From: Teredinibacter franksiae
Lineage (GTDB): Bacteria; Pseudomonadota; Gammaproteobacteria; Pseudomonadales; Cellvibrionaceae
Direction of reading: 5' to 3'
Length of the DNA: 64,000 bases
NCBI RefSeq assembly: GCF_014218805.1
Contig: NZ_JACJUV010000004.1
Location: 1 to 64,000, forward strand
Position numbers and translations under genes: made by a program. Positions 63,595-64,000 of the stretch are shown here, piece by piece. The stretch's first letter is position 1. Every line of letters starts with the position of its first letter. Below the pieces are notes generated by a model. That model saw nothing but the letters and a program-made list of their open reading frames with translations, was not told where the DNA came from and ran no database searches.

Positions 63595-63757
63595 AAATAA
63601 GGAGGGACACCCACTCTTTGTGAATACCCACGGTTTGGTTGTTGCCTGGGGTGGATTTAAACAGAATGTGCCGAAGGTATCAGAAATAAGGAGGGACACC
63701 CACTCTTAGAGGATTTGCGAAAAAATAAGGCGGGACACCCACTCTTAGAGGATTTGT
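63595..63757 (+). repeat. Three REP-like copies of AAATAAGGAGGGACACCCAC
   Basis: Copies lie at 63595-63619, 63684-63719 and 63723-63757. The last two share the extension TCTTAGAGGATTTG and are 39 bp apart. The complement GTGGGTGTCCC and its flanks recall short repeats seen near IS200/REP-associated transposases in gammaproteobacteria. A partial copy (AAATAAGGAGGG) precedes the first at 63583. No transposase is in the window. Confidence 0.75.
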
Positions 63758-64000
63758 GGAAAATCCATTGGGGGAAATACGAAGGATCAAAGTTTTAAGG
63801 TAATAGTCGTAAATACTGGAAGAATGGCGCGTACGAGCACGAATCACGCTGATTAAACCATCGGCAGAGCCTGGCTAGCGTGAGCTCGCTTTAATTGCAG
63901 TGAGTTTACTAAAGGACTAAGCGACGTTTTTATCTCGCCGCCTATAATGGAATTTTTTATAGAAGATCGCTTCAAATTTCTGCGTGTTACCCACCCAGTC

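Larger units (their letters stand above)
63208..64000. other. Gene-poor right end of the window
   Basis: No convincing gene occurs in 793 bp. The frame 63305-63496 lacks a ribosome site and any family feature. Apart from the operator and the REP-like copies nothing is recognised. Confidence 0.5.

Noticed and set aside
63595..63757. CRISPR array from the GGGACACCCAC repeats
   Set aside because: Only three copies with irregular spacing (89 and 39 bp) and no cas gene.

Overview
The window looks like chromosome of a marine, polysaccharide-degrading gammaproteobacterium close to Cellvibrionaceae (the Saccharophagus / Teredinibacter / Cellvibrio type). The grounds are a GH27 alpha-galactosidase, a large surface lipoprotein with a Pro-Thr-rich linker and PKD domains, a PHB depolymerase, and the Pseudomonas-like order gacA-uvrC-pgsA-tRNA. 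Genus is not decidable from the sequence alone.

Layout. 1-771: 3' end of the alpha-galactosidase. 952-1860: menA broken by three single-base losses. 2329-18006: the most unusual block. Three small outer-membrane beta-barrel genes flank a tightly packed operon (4814-14019): a periplasmic protein, a TPR/coiled-coil protein, two TPR lipoproteins, a small exported protein, an ExbB/TolQ-type channel, two ExbD/TolR-type stators and a TonB-like protein with an AgmX/PglI C-terminal domain. A 1188-residue lipoprotein with PKD repeats and a fibro-slime domain follows. Together they read as a proton-driven trans-envelope machine resembling the Myxococcus Agl/Glt gliding apparatus, with a likely surface client. 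18239-20925: HD-GYP protein and PAS histidine kinase. 20922-23183 (minus): ppnP, an FlhB-C-terminal-like gene and fliK-like gene. 23359-28702: cytochrome c maturation genes ccmABCDEFG, without ccmH or ccmI. 28803-30754: agmatine-to-putrescine pair. 30924-32231: intracellular PHB depolymerase. 32236-34901 (minus): a periplasmic binding protein, a DUF6488-like protein and a HupE/UreJ-like membrane protein.

35385-45121 (minus): cobalamin transport and late assembly (btuF, cobS, cobC, cobT, cobU, btuD, btuC, cobQ, cobO, btuB), with a cobalamin riboswitch at 45275-45400 ahead of btuB. 45499-52157 (minus): an envelope glycolipid block with a PAP2 phosphatase, a PAP2-GT39 fusion, a GT39 transferase, a GT2 transferase and an LPG_synthase_TM-like protein. 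52255-54287: divergent PP2C phosphatase and double-FHA membrane protein. 54464-56871: DUF5610 protein, glutaredoxin-like protein and AlkB-like dioxygenase.

57147-61522: gacA, uvrC, pgsA, then a 163-bp tandem array built from pieces of tRNA-Cys, the true tRNA-Cys, a duplicated tRNA-Leu leader and tRNA-Leu(TAA). 61523-64000 is gene-poor and accessory in character: a 100-codon frame lacking a usual start codon, a DUF5343 gene behind a palindromic operator candidate, and three copies of a short REP-like repeat.
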